From assembly GCF_003384035.1 (NCBI RefSeq), contig NZ_QQAK01000012.1, positions 124,001 to 188,000 on the forward strand: a stretch of DNA of 64,000 bases, written 5' to 3'. This DNA is from Sporosarcina sp. BI001-red. GTDB taxonomy: Bacteria; Bacillota; Bacilli; Bacillales_A; Planococcaceae. Below the pieces are notes generated by a model, which saw only the letters and a list, made by a program, of their open reading frames with translations, was not told where the DNA came from and did no database searches. The position numbers and the translations under genes were made by a program. This document shows positions 8,727 through 19,240 of this stretch, piece after piece; position 1 is the stretch's first letter; each line of letters starts with the position of its first letter.

Positions 8727-8757
8727 TTGACGAACAACACCCTCATAATGCTATACT
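8727..8757 (+). promoter_or_regulatory. Candidate promoter of spo0B
   Basis: TTGACG (8727-8732) and TATACT (8752-8757) have good hexamers but a long 19-nt spacer. The site is 33 nt before the spo0B start and downstream of the rpmA terminator, so a promoter is needed here. Confidence 0.45.
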
Positions 8758-8789
8758 ATAAAGAACGAAACTGCAGGCGGTGAAGAATA

Positions 8790-9314
8790 ATGAATAAATC
8801 GGAGTTGACTGTCCGGGATGCGATGAAATTTGCCCGACATGACTTTTTAAATGAGCTGCAGCTTATCCTCATGCACATGGACCTCAATAATGTCCCCGAA
8901 GCACGGCGCAAACTTCTGGAAGCTACAGAACACATGCGTAACGACTCCCAACTAAGTGGACTAGACATGCCGGTACTTGAAACGTGGCTGTTAACTTTTG
9001 ACTGGAACTACTCAGCGTTCACCAAAGAGTTGGAAACAACAATTGTTCCGAGTACATCTGCACGAAAGGCAGACGATCAGGTAATTGTTGAAGTATTGGA
9101 CGGTATATTCCAGCAACTTGTAAATGGTGCAGACCCATACGCTGATAATAGGGTCAACATCACTGTGGTGATCACAGGCGACGAGTGGGAAGTATCACTT
9201 TCGCTTCCCGGACAAACAGCGCCGATTGTATGGAATGATGTATATGAGAAAGAATGGGCAGCAGAGCTGTCTAGAGATAATGAGTATTGGACGTTCACGA
9301 TCCGTGGACACTAG
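8790..9314 (+). CDS. spo0B: Spo0B-like sporulation initiation phosphotransferase
   Basis: A 174-residue cytoplasmic protein. The H-box [11 protein letters not shown] (His near residue 17) matches the phospho-acceptor helix of Spo0B, which relays phosphate from Spo0F to Spo0A. The C-terminal part ([12 protein letters not shown]) resembles a degenerate histidine-kinase ATPase fold. ATG 8790 follows GGCGGTGAAG. It sits immediately before obgE, as in B. subtilis, where the two are co-transcribed. The gap to obgE is 11 bp. Confidence 0.85.
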   Translation: MNKSELTVRDAMKFARHDFLNELQLILMHMDLNNVPEARRKLLEATEHMRNDSQLSGLDMPVLETWLLTFDWNYSAFTKELETTIVPSTSARKADDQVIVEVLDGIFQQLVNGADPYADNRVNITVVITGDEWEVSLSLPGQTAPIVWNDVYEKEWAAELSRDNEYWTFTIRGH

Positions 9315-9325
9315 GAGGAAATTAC

Positions 9326-10618
9326 ATGTTTGTCGATCAGGTAAAAGTTTACGTTAAGGGCGGAAACGGTGGCGATGGTATCGTTGCATTCCGTCGTGAA
9401 AAATATATAGCATTTGGTGGCCCATCAGGCGGAGACGGTGGAAATGGTGGAGACGTCACCTTCATCGTAGACGAAGGGTTACGGACATTAATGGATTTCC
9501 GTTACCAACGTCACTTTAAAGCGCCACGTGGAGAACACGGGGCAAACAAAAACCAGCATGGCCGTCGAGGCACGAGTATGGTTATAAAAGTACCACCCGG
9601 CACAATTGTGACGGATGTTGAAACGAAAGAGATTATTGCAGATTTAGTCGAAGATGGGCAAACTGCAGTCATTGCACGTGGCGGACGCGGAGGACGTGGT
9701 AACAGTCGCTTTGTCACACCACAAAATACGGCTCCTGAGCTCTCTGAAAAAGGCGAACCTGGCGTGGAGAGAGAAATCATGCTTGAACTAAAAGTGCTCG
9801 CGGATGTGGGACTCGTTGGATTCCCGAGTGTAGGTAAATCTACATTACTTTCTGTACTTTCTTCAGCAAAGCCTAAAATTGCTGATTATCACTTTACGAC
9901 GCTCGTCCCTAACTTAGGACTTGTTGAAACAGAGGATCACCGGACATTTGTTATGGCGGATTTGCCAGGGCTTATCCAAGGTGCCCACGAAGGGGTAGGA
10001 CTCGGACATCAGTTTTTACGTCATATTGAACGGACACGTGTCATTGTCCACGTCATCGATATGTCAGGATTGGAAGGCCGGAATCCATTTGAAGATTTCG
10101 AGACTATTAATGCAGAGCTTGAGCAATACAATTTGCGTTTAATGGAGCGTCCACAAATCATTGTGGCGAACAAAATGGACATGCCTGAAGCTGAAGAAAA
10201 TCTTCAAGCCTTCAAAGAAAAGCTTGGGGAAACTGAACACAAGATTTTCCCGATTTCAGCAATTACGCGCAGTGGATTAGATTCACTATTATTCGCAATC
10301 GCCGATCTACTGGAAGTGACTTCTGAATTCCCGATGCATGAAGTGGAAGAAACAGAAGAAGAGCACTCCGTTCTTTACAAATACGAACCGGAAACAGCTG
10401 ATTTCAAAGTTACACGCGATGATGATGGAGCTTACGTATTATCCGGTTATGCCATAGAACGCTTATTCAAGATGACCGATTTCAACTTCGACCAGTCTGT
10501 GCGTAAATTCGGTCGCCAAATGCGAGGTATGGGCGTTGATGATGCTCTTCGCGAGCGCGGTGCGGAAAATGGTGACATCGTACGTCTGCTTGACTTCGAA
10601 TTTGAATTTATCGATTAA
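9326..10618 (+). CDS. obgE: GTPase ObgE/CgtA
   Basis: A 430-residue essential GTPase linked to 50S assembly, the stress response and sporulation initiation. It has an N-terminal Gly-rich Obg fold (about 1-158), a GTP-binding domain with G1 G-F-P-S-V-G-K-S (about 166), D-L-P-G and N-K-M-D, and a C-terminal OCT domain (about 350-430). ATG 9326 follows CTAGGAGGAAA. The frame extends upstream to 9287, but that start lacks a site and lies inside spo0B. Confidence 0.96.
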   Translation: MFVDQVKVYVKGGNGGDGIVAFRREKYIAFGGPSGGDGGNGGDVTFIVDEGLRTLMDFRYQRHFKAPRGEHGANKNQHGRRGTSMVIKVPPGTIVTDVETKEIIADLVEDGQTAVIARGGRGGRGNSRFVTPQNTAPELSEKGEPGVEREIMLELKVLADVGLVGFPSVGKSTLLSVLSSAKPKIADYHFTTLVPNLGLVETEDHRTFVMADLPGLIQGAHEGVGLGHQFLRHIERTRVIVHVIDMSGLEGRNPFEDFETINAELEQYNLRLMERPQIIVANKMDMPEAEENLQAFKEKLGETEHKIFPISAITRSGLDSLLFAIADLLEVTSEFPMHEVEETEEEHSVLYKYEPETADFKVTRDDDGAYVLSGYAIERLFKMTDFNFDQSVRKFGRQMRGMGVDDALRERGAENGDIVRLLDFEFEFID

Positions 10619-10653
10619 TGGAGAGCCGCTCTACGGCTGCAGGGGGATTGACG

Positions 10654-11109
10654 ATGAAGCAGTTGGGGGAAGACCAGTTCTATTTGGTGCGTGAAGATGT
10701 CTTGACTGAGTCCATGCAAAAGATGCTGGAAGCGAAGCGACTTCTCGTATCTGGTGAAGCGACAACGATTCAAGAAGCGACCGCTCAAGTTGGATTATCA
10801 AGAAGTGCATTTTATAAGTATAAGGACGCGGTTTACCCATTCGAAGCAATAGCGCGCGAACGTGTGCTGACGGTGTTCATCCAATTGGAAGACTTGAAAG
10901 GTTCACTTGCAGTGTTGATGGAGCTCATTTCTTCATCACATTGTAATGTGCTAACGATTCACCAAACCATACCCGTACAGGGACGGGCTAACATTACGTT
11001 GTCGCTGGATGTGACCGAGATGACCATTTCAATGGAGGCGTTCATCCACAAACTGAATGGACCGAGCTTTGTAGATTCGGTCCATTTGGTCAGTTCAGGA
11101 GCATTGTGA
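10654..11109 (+). CDS. pheB: ACT domain-containing protein PheB
   Basis: A 151-residue protein with a short helix-turn-helix-like N-terminal part (Q-E-A-T-A-Q-V-G-L-S-R-S-A-F-Y-K-Y) and a C-terminal ACT domain (about 72-145). PheB precedes pheA in Bacillales and probably senses amino acids, but its exact role is unclear. ATG 10654 follows AGGGGGA. The nominal ATG at 10618 falls on the obgE stop and precedes a small hairpin, with no ribosome-binding site. Confidence 0.85.
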   Translation: MKQLGEDQFYLVREDVLTESMQKMLEAKRLLVSGEATTIQEATAQVGLSRSAFYKYKDAVYPFEAIARERVLTVFIQLEDLKGSLAVLMELISSSHCNVLTIHQTIPVQGRANITLSLDVTEMTISMEAFIHKLNGPSFVDSVHLVSSGAL

Positions 11110-11124
11110 GAGGGGAATTTGACG

Positions 11125-12009
11125 ATGAAACATGAATTCTTAACACCATCCGTTGCTTATTTAGGGCCGGAAGCTTCATTTACACATATTGCTGCCACAG
11201 ACTTTTTTGGAACGGATGGTCTTATGCCATTTCCATCGATTCCTGATTGTATCGAAGCGGTTTCGGATGGCCGAGTCGCTTATGCGATTGTACCGCTAGA
11301 AAACGCGTTGGAAGGTTCCGTGCCGCTCACAATCGATTACTTGTTTCATGGAAGTGATTTGTTCATCAATGCTGAACTGTCGACACCAATACGACAACAT
11401 TTGATGGTGCATCCTGAACAGGCCAACTCCATCGATTCACTGGCGTCGATTCACTCCCATCCTCACGCGCTTGCCCAATGTCACAAATACTTGCAGTACC
11501 ATTTTAGAAGAGTTCCGCTTATTCAAACGTCTTCCACTGCATCAGCAGCGAAATACGTGTCTGAGCATCCGGAGCTTTCGATTGCAGCGATTGGCAACCA
11601 GCTCGCTGCAGATACATATGGACTTCACATTGCTGAAGAATCGATTCATGATTTTCATTTTAATCATACTCGATTTGTTGTCCTGTCGTTACGTAAGGAA
11701 ACGTTAGCCTATGAAGGTGCTGGGATTCCGAAAACCACTCTAATGATTAAGTTGCCTGAAGATGATCAGCCAGGCATGCTTCATCAGATTTTGTCGGTGT
11801 TTTCATGGCGTCGATTGAATTTAAGTAAAATTGAATCCCGTCCATTGAAAACGGGTCTCGGTAATTACTTTTTTATCATAGACGTTGCGGAAACGGAAGA
11901 GCATCCGATGATGAAAGGTGCTATGGAGGAACTTAAAGCACTCCATTGTGATGTGACTTCGTTCGGATCTTATAGTACATACAACCAACAATCACCTGCC
12001 GAGAAGTAA
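11125..12009 (+). CDS. pheA: Prephenate dehydratase
   Basis: A 294-residue enzyme converting prephenate to phenylpyruvate in phenylalanine biosynthesis. It has a catalytic PDT domain (about 1-190, with V-A-Y-L-G-P-E-A-S-F-T and the N-H-T-R-F motif near residue 181) and a regulatory ACT domain with L-S-K-I-E-S-R-P near residue 235. ATG 11125 follows AGAGGGGA. The TTG at 11119 is too close to that site. It is monofunctional, with no chorismate mutase part. Confidence 0.95.
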   Translation: MKHEFLTPSVAYLGPEASFTHIAATDFFGTDGLMPFPSIPDCIEAVSDGRVAYAIVPLENALEGSVPLTIDYLFHGSDLFINAELSTPIRQHLMVHPEQANSIDSLASIHSHPHALAQCHKYLQYHFRRVPLIQTSSTASAAKYVSEHPELSIAAIGNQLAADTYGLHIAEESIHDFHFNHTRFVVLSLRKETLAYEGAGIPKTTLMIKLPEDDQPGMLHQILSVFSWRRLNLSKIESRPLKTGLGNYFFIIDVAETEEHPMMKGAMEELKALHCDVTSFGSYSTYNQQSPAEK

Positions 12010-12025
12010 TCGGCAGGTATTTTTT
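11994..12025 (+). terminator. Terminator overlapping the end of pheA
   Basis: A perfect 9-bp stem (11994-12002 with 12010-12018) encloses the pheA stop codon in its loop and is followed by a T run. Confidence 0.85.
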
Positions 12026-12081
12026 ATGAGGAAGTACTATTTACCTCTTCAGATTCGTATAGTTGAAAGAGAAGGTGCTTG

Positions 12082-12089
12082 GCATAGTG
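12082..12089 (+). promoter_or_regulatory. Possible sigma-E-type -10 upstream of safA
   Basis: GCATAGTG at 12082-12089 resembles the GCATACTA elements found before spoIVFA and spoVB in this window. No convincing -35 is seen. safA is sigma-E-dependent in B. subtilis. Confidence 0.25.
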
Positions 12090-12150
12090 AATGGTCACAC
12101 ATCCGGGCACCCGTTCATAAGATGAGTCGATGGAAGGGGGACTTTACAGA

Positions 12151-13287
12151 GTGAATGTCCATATCGTTGTAAAAGGTGACACGCTTTGGAAGATAGCGCG
12201 TCAGTATGGAATTTCGTTTGAAGAATTGAAAAAGGTGAATGCACATTTAGCCAATCCAGACTATATTGTGCCGGGTATGAAAATTTTCCTACCGGAAGGC
12301 AAGGGAACGAAGCATCCTGAAAAGCATGGGGGGCAAGAAAAACACCCGCAACACCATGAAAAGCAGCCACAACATCATGAGAAGCAGCCGCAACACCATG
12401 AGAAACAACCGCTTCCCCATGAAAAGCATCCGCAACATCATGAGAAGCCAATGAAACCAGCAGTACCGCCTATACCAAAACCTACACCACCAGCACAGAA
12501 GCCGCAAACAAAGCCGACACCACCGCCAGCACCTATGCCAAAGCCTGAGGTAAAGCCACAACCTGCTCCAAAACCGGAAGTGAAACCACCTCCGATGCCA
12601 GTTCCGCCTCCAATGCCGGAAGTGAAGCCGATACCTACACCAGAACCGCCGACGTGCGAGGCACCACCAGCACCACCGATGCCTCCGGTACAGCAACAAC
12701 CGATGATCCATCCGATGTTCATCGGAGTTCCTTGCGGTTGGATGCCGATTTATGACGCGGATTGTCACCCGTATTCGCATCCGATGCAGCACCATATGCA
12801 TCAACCGATGGCACCACCAATGATGCCTCAGGTACCTGTACAACCGCCATTTTGGAACGTACAACCCGAATCATCCGATTGTAAAGATGAGTCACCGATT
12901 ATGGCTGGCCAAGGCCCTGGAGTATCACCGAATCATTGCGACAGTATGAAGATGTGGGAATCTCCAAATGTTCAAATGCCGAACATTGAATCATCCAGTT
13001 TCGACTTGTCACCACCTGCGTACTGTCCACCTGAACAGGGGTATGTACCGCAACAGATGCCGCAACAAGGACAGTATCCGTACAATCAGCAAGTTCCAAT
13101 GCAAGGCATTCAAGCTGCACAGCATCCACAATACATGCATTTATGTTCGTCATGTGGTTCCAATATGTCGCCCACTCCATATTACGGGATGCCGATGATG
13201 GGAATACAGCCTTATTATGGAGGCTATCCACAAATGGGATATCCTCCGCAAGGAAACTATGGGCAAAACCAACCAGGTTCGTATTGA
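12151..13287 (+). CDS. safA: Spore coat assembly protein SafA (LysM)
   Basis: A 378-residue protein. An N-terminal LysM domain (residues 3-48, H-I-V-V-K-G-D-T-L-W-K-I-A) is followed by a His-rich seven-residue tandem repeat (63-97). A long Pro/Lys/Met-rich low-complexity region and a Gln/Tyr/Gly/Met-rich tail complete it. SafA is the inner-coat morphogenetic hub, anchored to the spore cortex by LysM. The N-terminus and overall length (B. subtilis about 387) agree well. I chose GTG 12151, about 10 nt after GGAAGGGGG, over ATG 12130. A few Cys near the end (C-S-S-C) could crosslink. Confidence 0.88.
   Translation: MNVHIVVKGDTLWKIARQYGISFEELKKVNAHLANPDYIVPGMKIFLPEGKGTKHPEKHGGQEKHPQHHEKQPQHHEKQPQHHEKQPLPHEKHPQHHEKPMKPAVPPIPKPTPPAQKPQTKPTPPPAPMPKPEVKPQPAPKPEVKPPPMPVPPPMPEVKPIPTPEPPTCEAPPAPPMPPVQQQPMIHPMFIGVPCGWMPIYDADCHPYSHPMQHHMHQPMAPPMMPQVPVQPPFWNVQPESSDCKDESPIMAGQGPGVSPNHCDSMKMWESPNVQMPNIESSSFDLSPPAYCPPEQGYVPQQMPQQGQYPYNQQVPMQGIQAAQHPQYMHLCSSCGSNMSPTPYYGMPMMGIQPYYGGYPQMGYPPQGNYGQNQPGSY
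12337..12441 (+). repeat. 21-bp tandem repeat encoding His-rich heptads in SafA
   Basis: Five in-frame 21-bp units encode E-K-[QH]-P-[QL]-[HP]-H (SafA residues 63-97). The repeat separates the LysM domain from the Pro-rich region. Wobble positions vary between units, so the array is not freshly duplicated. Confidence 0.85.
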
Positions 13288-13293
13288 TCGGCC

Positions 13294-14181
13294 GTGGAAG
13301 TTGGAAAAAAACTTTCACGCATTAAAGAAAATGTATGGCGATTAGAAGAGGATGGTAAGGAATATTCCGTGAAGCGCTATGCGGATGTTCGGGATGCCAT
13401 TAAAATCAGGGAAATACATGAACTGTTGCAGACAGTGGGATATCCATTTTGTACACCCATCACGACAAAAGGAAATGCACACATTGTCGTCCAGCCATGG
13501 ATAACGGATGCCATCCCAGTAAATTTTACAAAACAATCTGACCGGAGGGCTTCCTTGAAAGCATTGGATGCTCTCCATGAGACCGAATCTGTTGTGGATT
13601 GGGAATCGCTTCCTTTTTTAAAAACGTACGCATTGTTGGATAAATGGAGTTGGCGACTAAAGAGGTTTCTTGGTAACCGACCTACTATTGTTTCCTACCT
13701 CGGGGAAGATGCCGTCGATCAGATTGAACGGTATAGCGAGCAAGCACTTGCTCGCTTATTAACCTCAACTGCTCGAGATGTGCCCCATACGCTCCTTCAC
13801 GGAGATGTGGTCCATCACAATCTATTGAAAAACACTGAGGGAACTGTTAACTTAATAGACTTTGATTTAGCATGCACAGGTCATCCTGATGTTGAAATTG
13901 CGTTATGGCTTCATCGAGTACTTCCGAAAGTCGATTATAATGCACCGCTATTGTTTAATGAAGAACCTAGGTTGCAAGTACTGGGGCAGCAGCCGATCGC
14001 CATGTTGCAGTATCCGAATGAGGTGTTACGAGAATGGTCGTATTTGACCACACTTCCTGAAGAACGTCAACAGATATTAGCCCAACAGCTCATTCCGTTT
14101 ACTGAGTTGGCATTGACTCGCTGGCCACAACTATGTCGGTTTTCCAACAACTTACTTGGACACGATCCTGATCTCCCATAA
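13294..14181 (+). CDS. Spore coat-type phosphotransferase (CotS/YsxE/YutH-like, APH fold)
   Basis: A 295-residue aminoglycoside-phosphotransferase/choline-kinase-fold protein. The catalytic loop L-L-H-G-D-V-V-H-H-N lies near residue 170, and the metal-binding L-I-D-F-D near residue 190. It follows safA by 6 bp, so a coat-associated role like CotS, YsxE or YutH in B. subtilis is likely, though the substrate is unknown. The GTG start at 13294 has only a weak ribosome-binding site, suggesting coupling to safA translation. Confidence 0.7.
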   Translation: MEVGKKLSRIKENVWRLEEDGKEYSVKRYADVRDAIKIREIHELLQTVGYPFCTPITTKGNAHIVVQPWITDAIPVNFTKQSDRRASLKALDALHETESVVDWESLPFLKTYALLDKWSWRLKRFLGNRPTIVSYLGEDAVDQIERYSEQALARLLTSTARDVPHTLLHGDVVHHNLLKNTEGTVNLIDFDLACTGHPDVEIALWLHRVLPKVDYNAPLLFNEEPRLQVLGQQPIAMLQYPNEVLREWSYLTTLPEERQQILAQQLIPFTELALTRWPQLCRFSNNLLGHDPDLP

Positions 14182-14224
14182 GGACTGCCAGAAGCCGTAT
14201 GTGATACGTCTGGCAGTTCTTTTT
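14181..14224 (+). terminator. Terminator after the safA-phosphotransferase pair
   Basis: A 12-bp stem with one wobble (14181-14192 with 14209-14220) and an inner CGTAT/ATACG helix precede a run of five Ts. Confidence 0.8.
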
Positions 14225-14257
14225 GGTGATTAGACTGAGCTGAATGGCGCGTTCATG

Positions 14258-14266
14258 TGGTATACT
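14258..14266 (+). promoter_or_regulatory. Extended -10 promoter element of ruvA
   Basis: TGGTATACT fits the extended -10 form TG-N-TATAAT with one mismatch, and no clear -35 is needed. It lies 30 nt before the ruvA start and just after a terminator. Confidence 0.45.
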
Positions 14267-14296
14267 TAAAGATAAGAATCTAGGGGGTAAATGGCA

Positions 14297-14905
14297 TTGT
14301 ATGATTACATAAAAGGGTTCGTTACCCGAGTGACACCAGAATATATTACGATTGAAAATGCAGGAATCGGTTATCAAGTGTTAACACCGAATCCCTATGC
14401 ATTTCATGTAACGCAAGCAGAACAGCAAATCTTCATTCACCACCATGTGCGGGAAGATGCACAGTTGCTCATGGGTTTCCTATCGTTAGAGCAGCGCGAA
14501 TTATTCCGGAAACTGATTACGGTATCTGGAATTGGCCCTAAGGGGGCACTTGCCATTCTTTCAAGTGGGGTTCCCTCACAAGTAATCAGTGCAATCGAGC
14601 GGGAAGACGAAGCATTTCTTGTGCAGTTCCCAGGGGTCGGTAAGAAGACGGCGCGCCAAATGATTTTGGATTTAAAAGGCAAATTGGTGGATCTCTTTAC
14701 GGAGTTGGACATGCCTGAAGACGGTGGAAATACCCTGTTCACTCTGACAGAAAACGGCGCACTTGAAGAAGCAATGCTTGCTCTGGAAGCGCTTGGGTAT
14801 TCGGCGAGAGAAATAGCAAAAGTCAAAAAGGCGCTCGAAAAAGAGGAATTGTCAACTGAAGGTTACATGAAGCGGGCACTGCAATTATTACTGAAACAGC
14901 AGTAA
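14297..14905 (+). CDS. ruvA: Holliday junction branch migration protein RuvA
   Basis: A 202-residue DNA-binding subunit that forms the tetrameric platform for RuvB. It has an OB-fold N-terminal domain, helix-hairpin-helix motifs (V-S-G-I-G-P-K-G-A and F-P-G-V-G-K-K-T-A) and a C-terminal RuvB-binding helix bundle after an acidic linker. The TTG at 14297 is 9 nt after AGGGGG and gives M-Y-D-Y-I-K-G, typical of the family. The ATG at 14291 is only 3 nt from that site but cannot be excluded. It is paired with ruvB 43 bp downstream. Confidence 0.94.
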   Translation: MYDYIKGFVTRVTPEYITIENAGIGYQVLTPNPYAFHVTQAEQQIFIHHHVREDAQLLMGFLSLEQRELFRKLITVSGIGPKGALAILSSGVPSQVISAIEREDEAFLVQFPGVGKKTARQMILDLKGKLVDLFTELDMPEDGGNTLFTLTENGALEEAMLALEALGYSAREIAKVKKALEKEELSTEGYMKRALQLLLKQQ

Positions 14906-14948
14906 GAAGTCTGTAATTATTGTGCTCGGTTGAAAAGGAGGGAGAACG

Positions 14949-15953
14949 ATGGATTCACGCGTACTTTCAAGTGAACTTTCGGATTTTGATGAAGGATTTG
15001 AACAATCACTGCGCCCTCAAAGATTGGTTCAGTATATTGGACAAGACAAAGTGAAAGACAATTTATCTATATTCATTGAAGCAGCTCGGGGACGAAGTGA
15101 AAGTTTGGATCACGTGCTATTATATGGACCACCTGGTTTAGGGAAGACGACGCTTGCTGCAGTAATTGCGAATGAAATGGGCGTCAATCTTCGCATGACA
15201 AGTGGCCCAGCAATTGAACGTCCCGGTGATTTGGCGGCAGTCGTTTCGTCATTGGAACCAGGAGATGTCTTGTTCATCGATGAAATTCATCGGTTGAATC
15301 GGTCGATTGAAGAAGTACTGTACCCTGCGATGGAAGACTTTTGTCTCGATATCGTCGTGGGTAAAGGACCTTCTGCCAAATCGATTCGTCTCGATTTGCC
15401 TCCGTTTACATTGATTGGGGCCACGACACGGGCAGGGTCACTCTCTGCGCCGCTTCGGGATCGGTTCGGCGTTCCATTACGTCTGGAATACTATGACATT
15501 GAACCGCTACAGGAAATTGTCATCAGGAGTGCAGGGTTGTTCGATGTAAAAATCGAAGACCAGGCGGCTGTAGAAATCGCACGTAGGTCAAGAGGAACCC
15601 CGCGTATTTCAAATCGGCTGCTTCGTAGGGTGCGAGACTATGCTCAAGTGCGAGGCAATGGTACAATTTCTCTCGACATCGCAAAAGAAGCATTGGAAAT
15701 GTTACAAGTGGATTCCCATGGACTTGATCATATCGATCATAAGTTATTAACGGGAATGATTGAGCGCTTCCGAGGTGGGCCAGTTGGATTGGAAACTCTT
15801 GCTGCAAGCATCGGGGAAGAGTCAGTCACACTTGAAGATGTCTACGAACCCTATCTATTGCAAATCGGGTTCATTCAACGGACCCCACGTGGAAGAGTTG
15901 CGACACATTTGGCGTATGAACACTTTGGCTATCCACTACCTGAAGAACGCTGA
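14949..15953 (+). CDS. ruvB: Holliday junction branch migration ATPase RuvB
   Basis: A 334-residue AAA+ helicase motor for branch migration with RuvA. It has Walker [10 protein letters not shown] (about residue 60), Walker B F-I-D-E-I-H-R and a sensor-1 region G-A-T-T-R-A-G. A C-terminal winged helix (I-Q-R-T-P-R-G-R) completes it. GGAGGGAGAACG precedes ATG 14949. Its end is 28 bp before queA, likely one operon. Confidence 0.97.
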   Translation: MDSRVLSSELSDFDEGFEQSLRPQRLVQYIGQDKVKDNLSIFIEAARGRSESLDHVLLYGPPGLGKTTLAAVIANEMGVNLRMTSGPAIERPGDLAAVVSSLEPGDVLFIDEIHRLNRSIEEVLYPAMEDFCLDIVVGKGPSAKSIRLDLPPFTLIGATTRAGSLSAPLRDRFGVPLRLEYYDIEPLQEIVIRSAGLFDVKIEDQAAVEIARRSRGTPRISNRLLRRVRDYAQVRGNGTISLDIAKEALEMLQVDSHGLDHIDHKLLTGMIERFRGGPVGLETLAASIGEESVTLEDVYEPYLLQIGFIQRTPRGRVATHLAYEHFGYPLPEER

Positions 15954-15981
15954 CTTTACGACATTAAGGAGATTAGATGAA

Positions 15982-18173
<2,192 letters not shown>

Positions 18174-18209
18174 TTCTTGTATACTAGTCAAAGTAGGGGG
18201 GGATTTTAG

Positions 18210-18485
18210 ATGAATGCAACTTTAGTAAATTTGCTGCCGTTCGTAGCGATGATCGCAATTATGTGGTTCTTGCTCATTCGACCAGCACAAAAACGCCAGA
18301 AATCAACAAAAGAAATGCAGACAAACTTGAAGCGTGGAGATAGTATCGTGACAATCGGTGGATTACACGGGACAATCGACGCAGTCGACGAAACTTCTGT
18401 ATTTTTGAAAACTGCAGACGGCGCTGTATTGCAATTTGATCGTCAAGCTGTCGGTCGAATTACAGATAGCTCAACCGCTATTTAA
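18210..18485 (+). CDS. yajC: Preprotein translocase auxiliary subunit YajC
   Basis: A 91-residue single-pass membrane protein with a hydrophobic N-terminus (about 5-23), the motif F-L-L-I-R-P-A-Q-K-R and the cytoplasmic G-D-S-I-V-T-I-G-G-L-H-G. It associates with SecDF in the Sec machinery. The site GGGGGG lies about 8 nt before ATG 18210. A terminator follows. Confidence 0.94.
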   Translation: MNATLVNLLPFVAMIAIMWFLLIRPAQKRQKSTKEMQTNLKRGDSIVTIGGLHGTIDAVDETSVFLKTADGAVLQFDRQAVGRITDSSTAI

Positions 18486-18501
18486 TACTGAAATTGAACG
18501 T

Positions 18502-18534
18502 GACCTGCCCGGTTAATGGGCAGGTCTATTTTTA
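18502..18534 (+). terminator. Terminator after yajC
   Basis: A perfect 9-bp stem (18502-18510 with 18518-18526) and a 7-nt loop are followed by TATTTTT. Confidence 0.85.
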
Positions 18535-18598
18535 TGCCTGTATCCGTTTAAGGGAATGCTCTCCTGGGCAAGCTACCAACGATAAGGAGGGTGTCGTT

Positions 18599-19240
18599 AT
18601 GCATGATTTAGCAATTATTGGTTTTCGTACATTACTGCTGTATGCGCTCATAGTTCTCATCCTTCGATTGATGGGAAAGAGAGAAGTCGGTGAATTAAGT
18701 GTCATTGACATCGTTGTATTTGTTATTATCGCTGAAGTGGCAGCGTTTTCGCTTGACTCCCCAGACACAAAACTTATTAACTCGATCCTTCCCATGCTCG
18801 TTTTGCTCGTTATTCAGTATGTGTCGTCTTGGATTTCTTTGAAAAATAAGAAGTTCCGTGACGTTGTCGACGGTGACACGAGTGTCATTATTCAAGATGG
18901 GAAAATATTAGAGGAAGAGATGCGGAAACAACGCTACAATTTAGATGATTTGTTTCAACAATTGCGCGAAAAACAAATTGGCTCGGTATTTGAAGTTGCA
19001 TACGCATACCTAGAACCGTCTGGAAACTTAGCTGTTTTCAAATATGGAGAAACAGCACCCGTTCTGCCCTTGATATCAGATGGAGATATCGATGCTCAAC
19101 ATTTAAGCATCCAGGACAAAACGGAAGACTGGTTACTAGCAGAGCTTCGAAAAAAAGGAATTGAGGATCCGAAGCAAGTTTTTTACTGTTCGTATGAAAA
19201 TGGAGAGCTCAAAGTTCAACTGAAGCAAGCTTATTTGTAA
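18599..19240 (+). CDS. DUF421 (YetF/YrbG family) membrane protein
   Basis: A 213-residue protein with three N-terminal transmembrane segments (about 8-80), the motif L-I-L-R-L-M-G-K-R-E-V-G and a cytoplasmic alpha/beta domain (R-Q-I/Y-N-L-x-D-L-x-x-Q-L-R). In B. subtilis the equivalent YrbG sits at the same place, and related proteins (YetF) act in spores, but the molecular function is unknown. AAGGAGGGTG precedes ATG 18599. Its last 10 bases overlap the 3' end of spoVB on the other strand. Confidence 0.85.
   Translation: MHDLAIIGFRTLLLYALIVLILRLMGKREVGELSVIDIVVFVIIAEVAAFSLDSPDTKLINSILPMLVLLVIQYVSSWISLKNKKFRDVVDGDTSVIIQDGKILEEEMRKQRYNLDDLFQQLREKQIGSVFEVAYAYLEPSGNLAVFKYGETAPVLPLISDGDIDAQHLSIQDKTEDWLLAELRKKGIEDPKQVFYCSYENGELKVQLKQAYL

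Noticed and set aside
10618-10653. pheB start at ATG 10618 overlapping the obgE stop
   Set aside because: No ribosome-binding site, and the first codons form a small inverted repeat (AGAGCCG...CGGCT). ATG 10654 follows AGGGGGA and matches PheB length.
12289-12864. 191-codon open frame antisense to safA, rich in Arg, Trp and His
   Set aside because: Its composition is the mirror of the Pro/His/Gln repeats of safA. No ribosome-binding site and no family resemblance. A second antisense frame (12438-12722) is a Gly-rich mirror of the same repeats.
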